NCBI GenBank assembly: GCA_041395865.1
Contig: JAWKZQ010000001.1
Span: 310,001-374,000 of the forward strand
Length of the DNA stretch: 64,000 nt
Source: IMCC2047 sp041395865
Lineage (GTDB): Bacteria > Pseudomonadota > Gammaproteobacteria > Pseudomonadales > IMCC2047
Direction of reading: 5' to 3'
The notes beneath the pieces are model-generated. The model saw only the letters and a list, made by a program, of their open reading frames with translations. It was not told where the DNA came from and ran no database searches. Position 1 is the first letter of the stretch. The number at the start of each line of letters is the position of its first letter. Below, in pieces: positions 53,826 to 61,310 of this stretch. The position numbers were made by a program, and so were the translations under genes.

Positions 53826-54420
53826 CCCTAAAGGCAAATCCAACCGACATATCCCGATTATTTTATTCCTGGTGGCGGGGCTCCCCCTTATCGTCGCTTT
53901 TATCATGTATTTCACCAACACCTTGGTGCCAGAGGGGCGCACCAATAAGGGTACGTTGATTATCCCACCGCTTTCCGTTGAGAAGCTGGAATTACAGCTC
54001 CAACATGCAACTGAGAGCGATACGCAGGGTAAATGGCAACTGCTGGTGATCGGCAGCCAGGATTGTACGAGCGCGCTGTGCCGCGAGGCCCTCTATAAGG
54101 CGCGTCAGGTTAATGTAGCGCTTGGCCGCGAAGCAGGACGGGTGGAGCGGCGTTACATCAATATCGGCGGGGCGCTGGAAGAGGCGGGAGCCGAGGCGTT
54201 TAAAGACGAATACCCCCGTCTGCACCTGAGTTACAGCAATCGCCTGGCTTTGGAAGTGTTTCTGGATAGGGAGTTGGAGGTTAACCGGGTGTTGGAACAG
54301 AGCTATATCTTCATCAGCGATCCGCTGGGCAATGTGATGATGTACTACACGCCTGAAAACCCCGGCGGCGATTTGCTTGACGACCTTAAAAAACTGCTCA
54401 AGGTCTCCAAGATTGGCTAA
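53809..54420 (+). CDS. Cox-cluster membrane-anchored hypothetical protein
   Basis: A 203-residue protein with one N-terminal transmembrane helix (IPIILFLVAGLPLIVAFIMY) and a periplasmic domain with a thioredoxin-like feel: WQLLVIGSQDCTSALCREAL, with two cysteines four residues apart, and later YIFISDPLGNVMMYY. Homologues sit at this place in Pseudomonas cox clusters without assigned function. The start GTG 53809 follows GAGGAAG. A copper- or thiol-handling role is possible given the Cys pair and context but unproven. Confidence 0.8.
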   Translation: MTETASPKGKSNRHIPIILFLVAGLPLIVAFIMYFTNTLVPEGRTNKGTLIIPPLSVEKLELQLQHATESDTQGKWQLLVIGSQDCTSALCREALYKARQVNVALGREAGRVERRYINIGGALEEAGAEAFKDEYPRLHLSYSNRLALEVFLDRELEVNRVLEQSYIFISDPLGNVMMYYTPENPGGDLLDDLKKLLKVSKIG

Positions 54421-55441
54421 GCCTAAAGCCTTCTACCTAACGCTGATTGCGACGGCTTTTACGCTGGTCGTTGTAATGCTGGGCGCCTATACCCGCTTGG
54501 TGGATGCGGGCCTGGGTTGTCCTGACTGGCCGGGTTGTTATGGCTTTTTGACTGTGCCGCAAACGCCTGAGGCGCTGGAGCTGGCTTCGGCACGTTTCCC
54601 CGATCACCCGGTAGAGGCGCATAAAGGCTGGCCGGAAATGGTTCATCGTTATGCGGTGGGTATTCTGGGAATGCTGGTATTGGCGGTGGCGGCTATGGCG
54701 GTTGCTACGCGTGCGCGGAGCCGGGCAATGCAACCCCTTAAACTGCCGTTATTGCTGTTGGCGGTGATTATTGCCCAGGCTTTATTTGGCATGTGGACGG
54801 TTACCCTGAAGCTCTGGCCACAGGTCGTGACGGTTCACCTGCTGGGCGGTTTTACAACATTGAGCCTGTTGTTCCTGCTGATGCTGCGCTACCGGCAGCA
54901 TTATTGGCAGGCGGCGCCCGGGCAGTATGAACAGTGGATAATGCTTAAACCCTGGGCTCTGTTGGGATTGGTCGTCGTTTTACTGCAAATCAGCTTAGGC
55001 GGCTGGACGGCATCGAATTATGCCGCTTTTGCCTGTTATGACTTGCCCACCTGCCAGGGGCAGTGGTGGCCGGCGATGAATTTAGCGGCGGGGTTTAATT
55101 TGCTGCAGTCGGTAGGGCCAAACTATTTGGGCGGCCTGATGGATAATGAAGCGCGAGTAGCGATTCACATGATGCACCGGATAGGTGCGGTTGCCACCAG
55201 CCTGTATTTGCTCTTCCTGGCGGTTTGCATGTACCGGGCGGGCAGGAGTAGCCCGCTACGAATCATGGCCTACTGGCTGGCGGGAGCGTTAGTGTTTCAG
55301 GTATTGCTGGGTTTGAGTAACGTCTATTGGCAGGTTCCTGCGCCTGTTGCCGTTGCACATAATGCAGGTGGGGCCGTATTGTTGATGATGATGGTGGGCC
55401 TGAATTACTATCTAAGGACCGCCAAACCAAATCGAGGGTGA
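54413..55441 (+). CDS. ctaA: Heme A synthase (Cox15/CtaA)
   Basis: Converts heme O to heme A. Eight-helix membrane protein of 342 residues. The paired cysteine loop CPDWPGCYG follows GAYTRLVDAGLG; heme-ligand histidines appear in MVHRYAVG, VTVHLLGG, MMHRIGAV and VAHNAGGAV. The start is TTG 54413, overlapping the previous stop, with AAGG upstream; another TTG at 54377 is possible. Paired with cyoE downstream. Confidence 0.94.
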   Translation: MAKPKAFYLTLIATAFTLVVVMLGAYTRLVDAGLGCPDWPGCYGFLTVPQTPEALELASARFPDHPVEAHKGWPEMVHRYAVGILGMLVLAVAAMAVATRARSRAMQPLKLPLLLLAVIIAQALFGMWTVTLKLWPQVVTVHLLGGFTTLSLLFLLMLRYRQHYWQAAPGQYEQWIMLKPWALLGLVVVLLQISLGGWTASNYAAFACYDLPTCQGQWWPAMNLAAGFNLLQSVGPNYLGGLMDNEARVAIHMMHRIGAVATSLYLLFLAVCMYRAGRSSPLRIMAYWLAGALVFQVLLGLSNVYWQVPAPVAVAHNAGGAVLLMMMVGLNYYLRTAKPNRG

Positions 55442-55445
55442 GCTG

Positions 55446-56336
55446 ATGGCTGAAGCAGTGAGCAGTGTTACCGCAGAGCAGGCAAGCTGGCGCGACTATC
55501 TCGAAATCTGCAAGCCCAAGGTGGTGGCACTCATGCTGCTCACCTCGGTGATCGGCATGTTTCTTTCCACCCCCGGTATGGTTCCCCTGGATATTTTGCT
55601 GTTTGGCAATCTGGGCATTGCCCTGGCAGCCGGTTCCGCCGCAGCCGTCAATCATATCGTTGATCGCCAGATTGATCGGGTGATGGCCCGCACCCATAAG
55701 CGTCCTGTCGCCCAGGGTCGGGTGAGGCTGCCTCAGGCGATTGCATTTACCACCATCATCGGTGTCTCCGGAATCAGCATCCTGGCATTGCTGGTGAACC
55801 CCCTGACGGCCTGGCTGACATTGGCATCCCTGATTGGTTACGCCTTTATTTACACCGGGTTTCTAAAACGGGCCACCCCACAAAATATTACCATTGGCGG
55901 TCTTTCCGGGGCGGTGCCACCACTGCTGGGTTGGACCTCGGTGACCGGTTCGCTTGACCCGCATGCGCTGTTGTTGGTGCTGATCATTTTTGCCTGGACG
56001 CCTCCGCATTTCTGGGCGCTGGCAATCCACCGCCAGGAAGAGTACGCCAAGGTAAAAATCCCTATGCTGCCGGTCACCCACGGTGAGCGCTTTACTGCGC
56101 TGCATATCTTGCTTTATACCCTGATGCTGATGGCTGTCAGCCTGTTACCCTTTGTGACCGGCATGATGGGCTTCTTGTATCTCGCCTGTGCGTTGGCGCT
56201 GGGCGGACGATTCCTCTATTGGGCGATCGTACTGGTCCGTGGCGGTAATCCGCAGGCGCCCCTGAAAACCTTCCGTTACTCCATCACGTATTTGATGTTG
56301 CTGTTTGTCGCCATGCTTTTGGATCACTACCTGTGA
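55446..56336 (+). CDS. cyoE: Protoheme IX farnesyltransferase (heme O synthase)
   Basis: Prenylates heme B to heme O, the substrate of CtaA. UbiA-family membrane enzyme of 296 residues. The prenyl-diphosphate-binding motif is NHIVDRQIDRVMARTHKRP (NxxxDxxxD) and the second polar loop contains HRQEEYAKVKIPMLPVTHG. Also called ctaB. The gene starts at ATG 55446, 4 bp after ctaA, and overlaps the SCO gene. Confidence 0.96.
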   Translation: MAEAVSSVTAEQASWRDYLEICKPKVVALMLLTSVIGMFLSTPGMVPLDILLFGNLGIALAAGSAAAVNHIVDRQIDRVMARTHKRPVAQGRVRLPQAIAFTTIIGVSGISILALLVNPLTAWLTLASLIGYAFIYTGFLKRATPQNITIGGLSGAVPPLLGWTSVTGSLDPHALLLVLIIFAWTPPHFWALAIHRQEEYAKVKIPMLPVTHGERFTALHILLYTLMLMAVSLLPFVTGMMGFLYLACALALGGRFLYWAIVLVRGGNPQAPLKTFRYSITYLMLLFVAMLLDHYL

Positions 56337-56998
56337 CAAGTAATACCCGATCGAATGTACGACACACGGTCGTCATTTTGCTGTGCATTATGGTGGTTTT
56401 TGTCGGGGCCATGGTTTCGCGTATTTTGCGTACGCCGGATGCGGGTGTGCCGCAGGTTGCTCCGGACCGGGCTGAATTGCAGGAACTGGGTGTTTTTATT
56501 CATCCTGTACCACGGCTGTTGCAACCGGTTGAGGTGATCAACGAACAGGGGCAGCCCTTTACGACAACGGATTTCATCGGGCGCTGGAATTTAATATTCT
56601 TGGGCTATACCCATTGCCCGGATATTTGCCCGACCACCCTGGCCCTGTTCAAGCAGCTAAGGGCCGGCTGGCAGACGGGCGAGTTGGCTAGGATTCGCTA
56701 TGTGCTTTTGTCTGCGGATCCTGAACGCGATACGCCGCAGCGGTTACGAGACTACCTGGCATTTTTTCACCCCGATTTTGTAGGCCTGACGGGCCGTGTT
56801 GAAGACGTCGATCAGTTGGCCAAACAGCTAAGTAGCCTGTTTGCCAAAGTGCCGCAGGCGGATGGCGATTACCTGGTGGACCATAGCGCCAATATTATGA
56901 TTATCAATCCCGCCGGGCAGTACGTTGGCTTTATTCGACCGCCGCACACGGTCAAGCAAATTAAGCGGGCGATGGAAATGCTGGCGGCTGCGAATTAG
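56333..56998 (+). CDS. SCO1/SenC family copper chaperone
   Basis: Membrane-anchored thioredoxin-fold protein that helps build the CuA site. N-terminal helix VVILLCIMVVFVGAMVSRIL; copper ligands in HCPDICPTTLALF (CxxxC) and the distal histidine in YLVDHSANIMIINP. The 221 residues start at GTG 56333, overlapping cyoE by 4 bp. Last gene of the cox block; its end is 8 bp from the convergent znuB. Confidence 0.95.
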   Translation: MTSNTRSNVRHTVVILLCIMVVFVGAMVSRILRTPDAGVPQVAPDRAELQELGVFIHPVPRLLQPVEVINEQGQPFTTTDFIGRWNLIFLGYTHCPDICPTTLALFKQLRAGWQTGELARIRYVLLSADPERDTPQRLRDYLAFFHPDFVGLTGRVEDVDQLAKQLSSLFAKVPQADGDYLVDHSANIMIINPAGQYVGFIRPPHTVKQIKRAMEMLAAAN

Positions 56999-57006
56999 CG
57001 CCTATC

Positions 57007-57804
57007 CTATTTGAGGCTTAGGCTGTCTTTCCTCGGTAGTGCGTAAATTAACAGGAAGAGACAGGTCGCGCTGACTACAATGGATGGCCCGGTGGGCGTG
57101 TCCCATTGCAGGGAACCAGCCAGTCCAATCATCACGGCGATGCAGCCCAGCAGGCTTGATAGGGCAGCCATGCTTTCGGGACTGTTGGTCAGGCGCCTGG
57201 CAGTGGCTGCCGGGATGACCATCAGTGCGGTAATGAGCAGGACGCCGACGATTTTCATCGCCACTGCAATCACGATGGCAATCAGCAACATCAACAGCAG
57301 GCGGATAAGTAAGACGGGATAACCCTCGGCCTGGGCGAGGCCCTCATCCACGGTAATGGCGAGCAAAGGCCGCCAGAAGCTCAACAGCAGCGACAGAATG
57401 ACAGCAACGCCGATATAAATCCACAGTAGCTCTTCGCCGGTAACCGTAAGCAGGTCGCCAAACAGGTAACCAAACAAATCAACCCTGACCTCCAGCAAGC
57501 TGATGGCGATCAAGCCAAGGGAGAGCGAGCTGTGCGCAAGAATGCCCAGCAGCGTATCCGTTGAAATAATCTTGCGTTGTTGCAGCGTGACCAGCAAAAA
57601 GGCCAGGGCGACGCAACTGCCTACGACAGCGAGGTTGAGGTTGGTATCCAGCGCGATGCCCAGTGCAATACCCAACAATGCCGAGTGGGCGAGGGTATCG
57701 CCGAAATAGGACATGCGGCGCCAGACCACAAAGGAACCGAGCGGGCCTGCCACCAAAGCAACCCCAAGGCCAGCCAGTAAAGCCCGCCATAAAAAATCAG
57801 CCAT
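57007..57804 (-). CDS. znuB: Zinc ABC transporter permease ZnuB
   Basis: Membrane component of the high-affinity zinc importer. 265 residues of the ABC-3 permease family with about eight helices: ALLAGLGVALVAGPLGSFVV, SYFGDTLAHSALLGIALG and LLITALMVIPAATARRLT. The ATG overlaps the znuC stop by 8 bp. Specificity for zinc rests on the neighbours zur and znuA. Confidence 0.95.
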   Translation of the reverse strand: MADFLWRALLAGLGVALVAGPLGSFVVWRRMSYFGDTLAHSALLGIALGIALDTNLNLAVVGSCVALAFLLVTLQQRKIISTDTLLGILAHSSLSLGLIAISLLEVRVDLFGYLFGDLLTVTGEELLWIYIGVAVILSLLLSFWRPLLAITVDEGLAQAEGYPVLLIRLLLMLLIAIVIAVAMKIVGVLLITALMVIPAATARRLTNSPESMAALSSLLGCIAVMIGLAGSLQWDTPTGPSIVVSATCLFLLIYALPRKDSLSLK

Positions 57805-58558
57805 GGTTGCAGCCCTTGTGGTTATGTATCACATTTCCCTCACTGTCATGGCGATGATCATGGTGGTGTGCATAAAGCGCCAGTTCGTCGCTGACCTGCT
57901 GGCCAAACAGCTCCAGATAGGCGGGGTCATTACTGACCTGCTCAGGGTGCCCGGAGCAACAAATGTGATGATTCATGCAGATAACCCTGTCGGTGGAGGA
58001 CATGACCAGGTGGAGATCGTGTGAAACCATCAGCACGGCACAGCCCAGCTCATCGCGTAAGCTGGAAATCAGGCGATAGAGTTCGGCTTGGCCGGCAACA
58101 TCCACGCCTTGGGCCGGTTCGTCCAGTACCAGCAGGTGCGGTTTTCGAAGCAGGGCTCGCGCCAGCAAAATGCGCTGTAATTCGCCGCCGCTGATGCCTT
58201 GTATGGGGCGGTCTGCGGTGTGTTGGGCGCCAACCTTCTGCAGGGCGCTGTCAATATCGCTATTGCTGGCCCGCTTGGTCATTTTTAAAAAACGCTTCAC
58301 GGTAAGCGGAATCGTTTGTTCAAGGTGCAGGCGCTGGGGCATATAACCGATGCGTAATCCCGGGCGTTTTTTTATTTTCCCGCTTGAAGGTTTGATCAGG
58401 CCGAGGATGGCTCTTACAAGGGTTGTTTTCCCGGCTCCGTTGGGGCCGATCAGGGTCACAATTTCCCCGGCCTGCAGGTCAAGGTTAATTTGGTCGATAA
58501 TGTTGCGCCGTCCAACACGCACGCTGAGTTTTTCCAGCGACAGGAGAGTGTCAGTCAT
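57797..58558 (-). CDS. znuC: Zinc ABC transporter ATP-binding protein ZnuC
   Basis: ATPase of the zinc importer, 253 residues. Walker A LIGPNGAGKTTLVRAI, signature ISGGELQRILLARALL, Walker B HLLVLDEPAQGVD. The C-terminus is His-rich (YAHHHDHRHDSEGNVIHNHK), as in other ZnuC proteins. The true start is ATG 58558; the open frame upstream lies inside zur. It overlaps zur by 8 bp. Confidence 0.95.
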   Translation of the reverse strand: MTDTLLSLEKLSVRVGRRNIIDQINLDLQAGEIVTLIGPNGAGKTTLVRAILGLIKPSSGKIKKRPGLRIGYMPQRLHLEQTIPLTVKRFLKMTKRASNSDIDSALQKVGAQHTADRPIQGISGGELQRILLARALLRKPHLLVLDEPAQGVDVAGQAELYRLISSLRDELGCAVLMVSHDLHLVMSSTDRVICMNHHICCSGHPEQVSNDPAYLELFGQQVSDELALYAHHHDHRHDSEGNVIHNHKGCNHG

Positions 58559-59039
58559 GTTGGCAGCACTGGCACAGGCCGGAAATTTCAATAGTTTCAT
58601 TATCAATACGGAAACCGTATTGATCGGCGTTATGGGCAATGGCTTTGGTGATGGCTGGTGCTTCGATTTCAATGGCGACGCCGCAATCCCGGCACAGCAG
58701 GAATTGGCTGACGTGCGGGTGAGACGAAAGGCTGCAGCCAACAAAGGCATTTTGCGAGGCGATGCGGTGTACCAGCCCCTGCGCCAGTAAAAAATCCAGG
58801 GCTCGGTAGACCGTTGGCGGCGCTGCCGGTTTGCCGTCGTTGCCGAGCATGGCCAGGATGTCATAGGCGCCGAGGGGGTTGTGGCTTTGCCAGATCAGTT
58901 CCAGCACGCGCTCCCTGATTGGCGTGAGACGCGCATTATTGGCCTGGCATATCTGCCGGGCGCGCTGGATGGCGTCGCTCATGCATTTATCGTGGTCATG
59001 GTCCCGACAGGGAATAGGCGTGGTTTTTTGGTTAGCCAT
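58551..59039 (-). CDS. zur: Zinc uptake regulator Zur (Fur family)
   Basis: Zinc-responsive repressor, 162 residues. Fur-type winged helix (ARLTPIRERVLELIWQ, PTVYRALDFLLAQGLVHRI). Dimerisation domain with structural zinc cysteines in LLCRDCG and the terminal CQCCQHD. His-rich N-terminus (CRDHDHDKC). The start ATG 59039 fits the family; the frame is open upstream across the regulatory region. It heads the zur-znuC-znuB operon and probably represses itself. Confidence 0.94.
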   Translation of the reverse strand: MANQKTTPIPCRDHDHDKCMSDAIQRARQICQANNARLTPIRERVLELIWQSHNPLGAYDILAMLGNDGKPAAPPTVYRALDFLLAQGLVHRIASQNAFVGCSLSSHPHVSQFLLCRDCGVAIEIEAPAITKAIAHNADQYGFRIDNETIEISGLCQCCQHD

Positions 59040-59064
59040 AGGGATTACAGAGCGGGTTAAAATT

Positions 59065-59083
59065 TGATACATTATAACATTGT
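59065..59083. promoter_or_regulatory. Zur-box-like palindrome
   Basis: The sequence TGATACATTATAACATTGT lies between the divergent zur and znuA genes and resembles gammaproteobacterial Zur operators (core GTTATAATATAAC type), with an imperfect dyad around ATTATAACAT. One site could control both directions under high zinc. Confidence 0.6.
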
Positions 59084-59146
59084 TTTGTTTTTTGGGCAGG
59101 CCTATTTTCCAGGTGGCCTGAATCCTTTGATGAGGAGTTGTCAGCG

Positions 59147-60055
59147 TTGTTGAAAAGGTGGTCAAAAGGAATTTTTGCGGGTTTGCTGGTTGTCGTGGGT
59201 ATGATTCCGATGACAAGTTGTGCGGGTTCGACAAATCCAGAAATTGAAGTGCTGGCGAGTATCAAACCCCTGCAACTGATTGCTCAGGCCTTGACCGACG
59301 GGGTGAGCGATAGCCAGGTTTTGTTGCCGCCGGGTGTGACTCCGCATGACTATGCCCTCAAGCCTTCGGATTTGAAGAAGGTCTACGCCGCTGGTTTGTT
59401 ACTCTGGCTGGGTCCTGACTTCGAACCTTATTTGGAAAAGCCTGTCCGGATGCACGAGGGTGTCGAGCTCAGCGTGAGGGCACCTAATGAACTGGCCAGC
59501 CATGAATTGCATGGCGATCATCAGGAGCATGGTGCGCATGACCACCTGTTTGGCGACCCGCATATCTGGTTTAGCCCGGTTGAAGCTGAACGAATAGCCG
59601 TTGAATTGGCCGCGGTGCTGATGGAGAGGGACCCGCGCAATGCCGACATGTATCAAGAGAATTTAAGGGGTTTCAAACAGCGCCTCAACGACCTTGATCA
59701 GCAGATCCGGAGTCAGTTATCGACGGGAGTTGGACGCTATCTGGTGGCACATGATGCCTATAGTTATTTTGAAGCCCATTACGGACTCAGCCATGTGGCG
59801 GTTATCAGTGATCAACCGGAGAGTAAACCCGGTGCCAAGGGGTTGTTGACGCTGCTCGAAACGATCAAAAGCGAGCGGGTGCGCTGCCTGTTCGTGGAGC
59901 CGCAGACGGATCTTCGAATCGTTAATATCCTGGCGGCAGATAATGCGATTAAAATCTACAGGCTTGATCCAATGGCAACGGATATCGCGCTTTCAAAAAA
60001 GGGTTACGAAGCTTTCTTACAGGATACGGCAAACCGCTTTCAGCAATGTCAGTAG
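59147..60055 (+). CDS. znuA: Zinc ABC transporter substrate-binding protein ZnuA
   Basis: Periplasmic zinc-binding component. A signal segment (FAGLLVVVGMIPMTSCAG) ends in a possible, non-ideal lipobox. Family motifs: PGVTPHDYALKPSDLKK with the first ligand His, a His-rich loop at about residues 120-140, FGDPHIWFSP, VAHDAYSYFEAHYGL and VEPQTD. The start is most likely TTG 59147, nine bases after GAGGAG; TTG 59138 and 59150 are alternatives. About 302 residues. Confidence 0.93.
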   Translation: MLKRWSKGIFAGLLVVVGMIPMTSCAGSTNPEIEVLASIKPLQLIAQALTDGVSDSQVLLPPGVTPHDYALKPSDLKKVYAAGLLLWLGPDFEPYLEKPVRMHEGVELSVRAPNELASHELHGDHQEHGAHDHLFGDPHIWFSPVEAERIAVELAAVLMERDPRNADMYQENLRGFKQRLNDLDQQIRSQLSTGVGRYLVAHDAYSYFEAHYGLSHVAVISDQPESKPGAKGLLTLLETIKSERVRCLFVEPQTDLRIVNILAADNAIKIYRLDPMATDIALSKKGYEAFLQDTANRFQQCQ

Positions 60056-60070
60056 GGTACTTGTGCTTTG

Positions 60071-60961
60071 ATGCGTAATTTAAAAGGGGTTCTTTACCTG
60101 CTGCTTGTTTTACCGATAACCCTGCTCACCTTGGTGATGGCTACCCTCCTGGCTATTTTAAAGCTGGTGATTCCGGTCGAGAAGTGGCAGTGGTTTTGTA
60201 CTGCACTATTACTGGCCGTCGCCGAAACCTGGGCGGTTACCTGCCGCCTTTTTTATCGGTGGGTGCACGCGCCGCAGTGGGATGTGCAGACCCTGCAGGG
60301 GTTGACCAGGGAGCATTGGTACCTGCTGGTTTGTAATCACCAGTCCTGGAGCGATATCCCTATCCTGTTGTTCGTGCTTGGTCGGCGAATATCTGTCTTC
60401 CGGTTTTTTGTGAAACGGCAGTTGTTGTGGGTGCCCGTTGTCGGATTGGCCTGCTGGGCCATGGAATACCCCTTTATGCGTCGTTATCGCCGTGAGCAGC
60501 TTGATGCGAATCCGGCATTGCGCAGTAAGGATCAGCAAGCCACGCAGCAGTTTTGTGAGCGCATGCAGAACCATCCGGCGACGATTGTAAATTATCTCGA
60601 GGGGACCCGTTTTACCCGGAGTAAGCATGATCGGCAGGCTTCGCCCTATCGACACTTGCTCAAACCTAAAAGCGGAGGAGTGGCCTATGTGGTCACTCAT
60701 TTGGGCGAGCGCATTCGGGAATTGATTGATGTGACAATCGTTTACCCGCAAGCCAAGGGGTTTTGGGCTTTCCTGTGCGGTGACTTGGGCGATGTCAGGG
60801 TACGCATGCAGCGGCGTGAGGTGCCGGAGCGTTTAAAGCAGGGTGACTACCAGAATTGTGACGTGTTTCGCGACGAGTTCCAGCAATGGATCGCCACCCT
60901 GTGGCAGGAAAAAGATGAATTGATTGAGCGGGAGCTAGGCTCAAAGCCTAATCCCAGGTGA
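60071..60961 (+). CDS. Lysophospholipid acyltransferase family protein (YihG-like)
   Basis: Inner-membrane 1-acylglycerol-phosphate acyltransferase-type protein, 296 residues. The catalytic HX4D motif is CNHQSWSD and the second acceptor motif YLEGTRFTRSKH; two N-terminal hydrophobic helices precede them. Length, NYLEGTRFT and location close to polA fit E. coli YihG. It may adjust phospholipid acyl chains. ATG 60071 is preferred over the TTG just before it. The 3' end overlaps the convergent DUF2782 gene by 14 bp. Confidence 0.9.
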   Translation: MRNLKGVLYLLLVLPITLLTLVMATLLAILKLVIPVEKWQWFCTALLLAVAETWAVTCRLFYRWVHAPQWDVQTLQGLTREHWYLLVCNHQSWSDIPILLFVLGRRISVFRFFVKRQLLWVPVVGLACWAMEYPFMRRYRREQLDANPALRSKDQQATQQFCERMQNHPATIVNYLEGTRFTRSKHDRQASPYRHLLKPKSGGVAYVVTHLGERIRELIDVTIVYPQAKGFWAFLCGDLGDVRVRMQRREVPERLKQGDYQNCDVFRDEFQQWIATLWQEKDELIERELGSKPNPR

Positions 60962-61226
60962 AAATCTCCCATCTGGGAATCAGTCGACGCGGTTCATCAA
61001 CGCGCATGAACTGATCGCCACCGTCCTCGGCAACCAGGTAGTAGGGTTTGCCCTTGTTGGGCACAATTTTAATGGCGTAAGTGAAGCCGTTGATTCGGTA
61101 TTCATGGACAACCTTGTCTTCCATCTGGCGGATAATAATTTCGGGCTCGCCCGGCTCCTCGGCCTGAACTGCGCCGGTGAAAGAAAGGCCTGTTATTATC
61201 GCGATGCTGAGTATTTTTTTGATCAT
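60948..61226 (-). CDS. DUF2782 exported protein
   Basis: A 92-residue protein with a signal peptide (ILSIAIITGLSFTGAVQA) and a short mature domain (IRQMEDKVVHEYRINGFTYA, PRWEIFTWD) characteristic of DUF2782. Function unknown. ATG 61226 follows AAGGAG; an upstream in-frame start lacks a site. It is divergent from polA across 84 bp, a neighbourhood also seen in Pseudomonas. Confidence 0.88.
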   Translation of the reverse strand: MIKKILSIAIITGLSFTGAVQAEEPGEPEIIIRQMEDKVVHEYRINGFTYAIKIVPNKGKPYYLVAEDGGDQFMRVDEPRRLIPRWEIFTWD

Positions 61227-61310
61227 TGCCACTCCTTGGGGCGAAACTGTATAGAATACGACTCTCATTTATAGCAATTGTGCGCTTATTTACCGACCTG
61301 TAGCAAATCC

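Noticed and set aside
58559..58864. Upstream extension of znuC by 102 codons
   Set aside because: The extension lies inside zur in another frame and has no ABC transporter similarity; the ATG at 58558 gives the normal family start.
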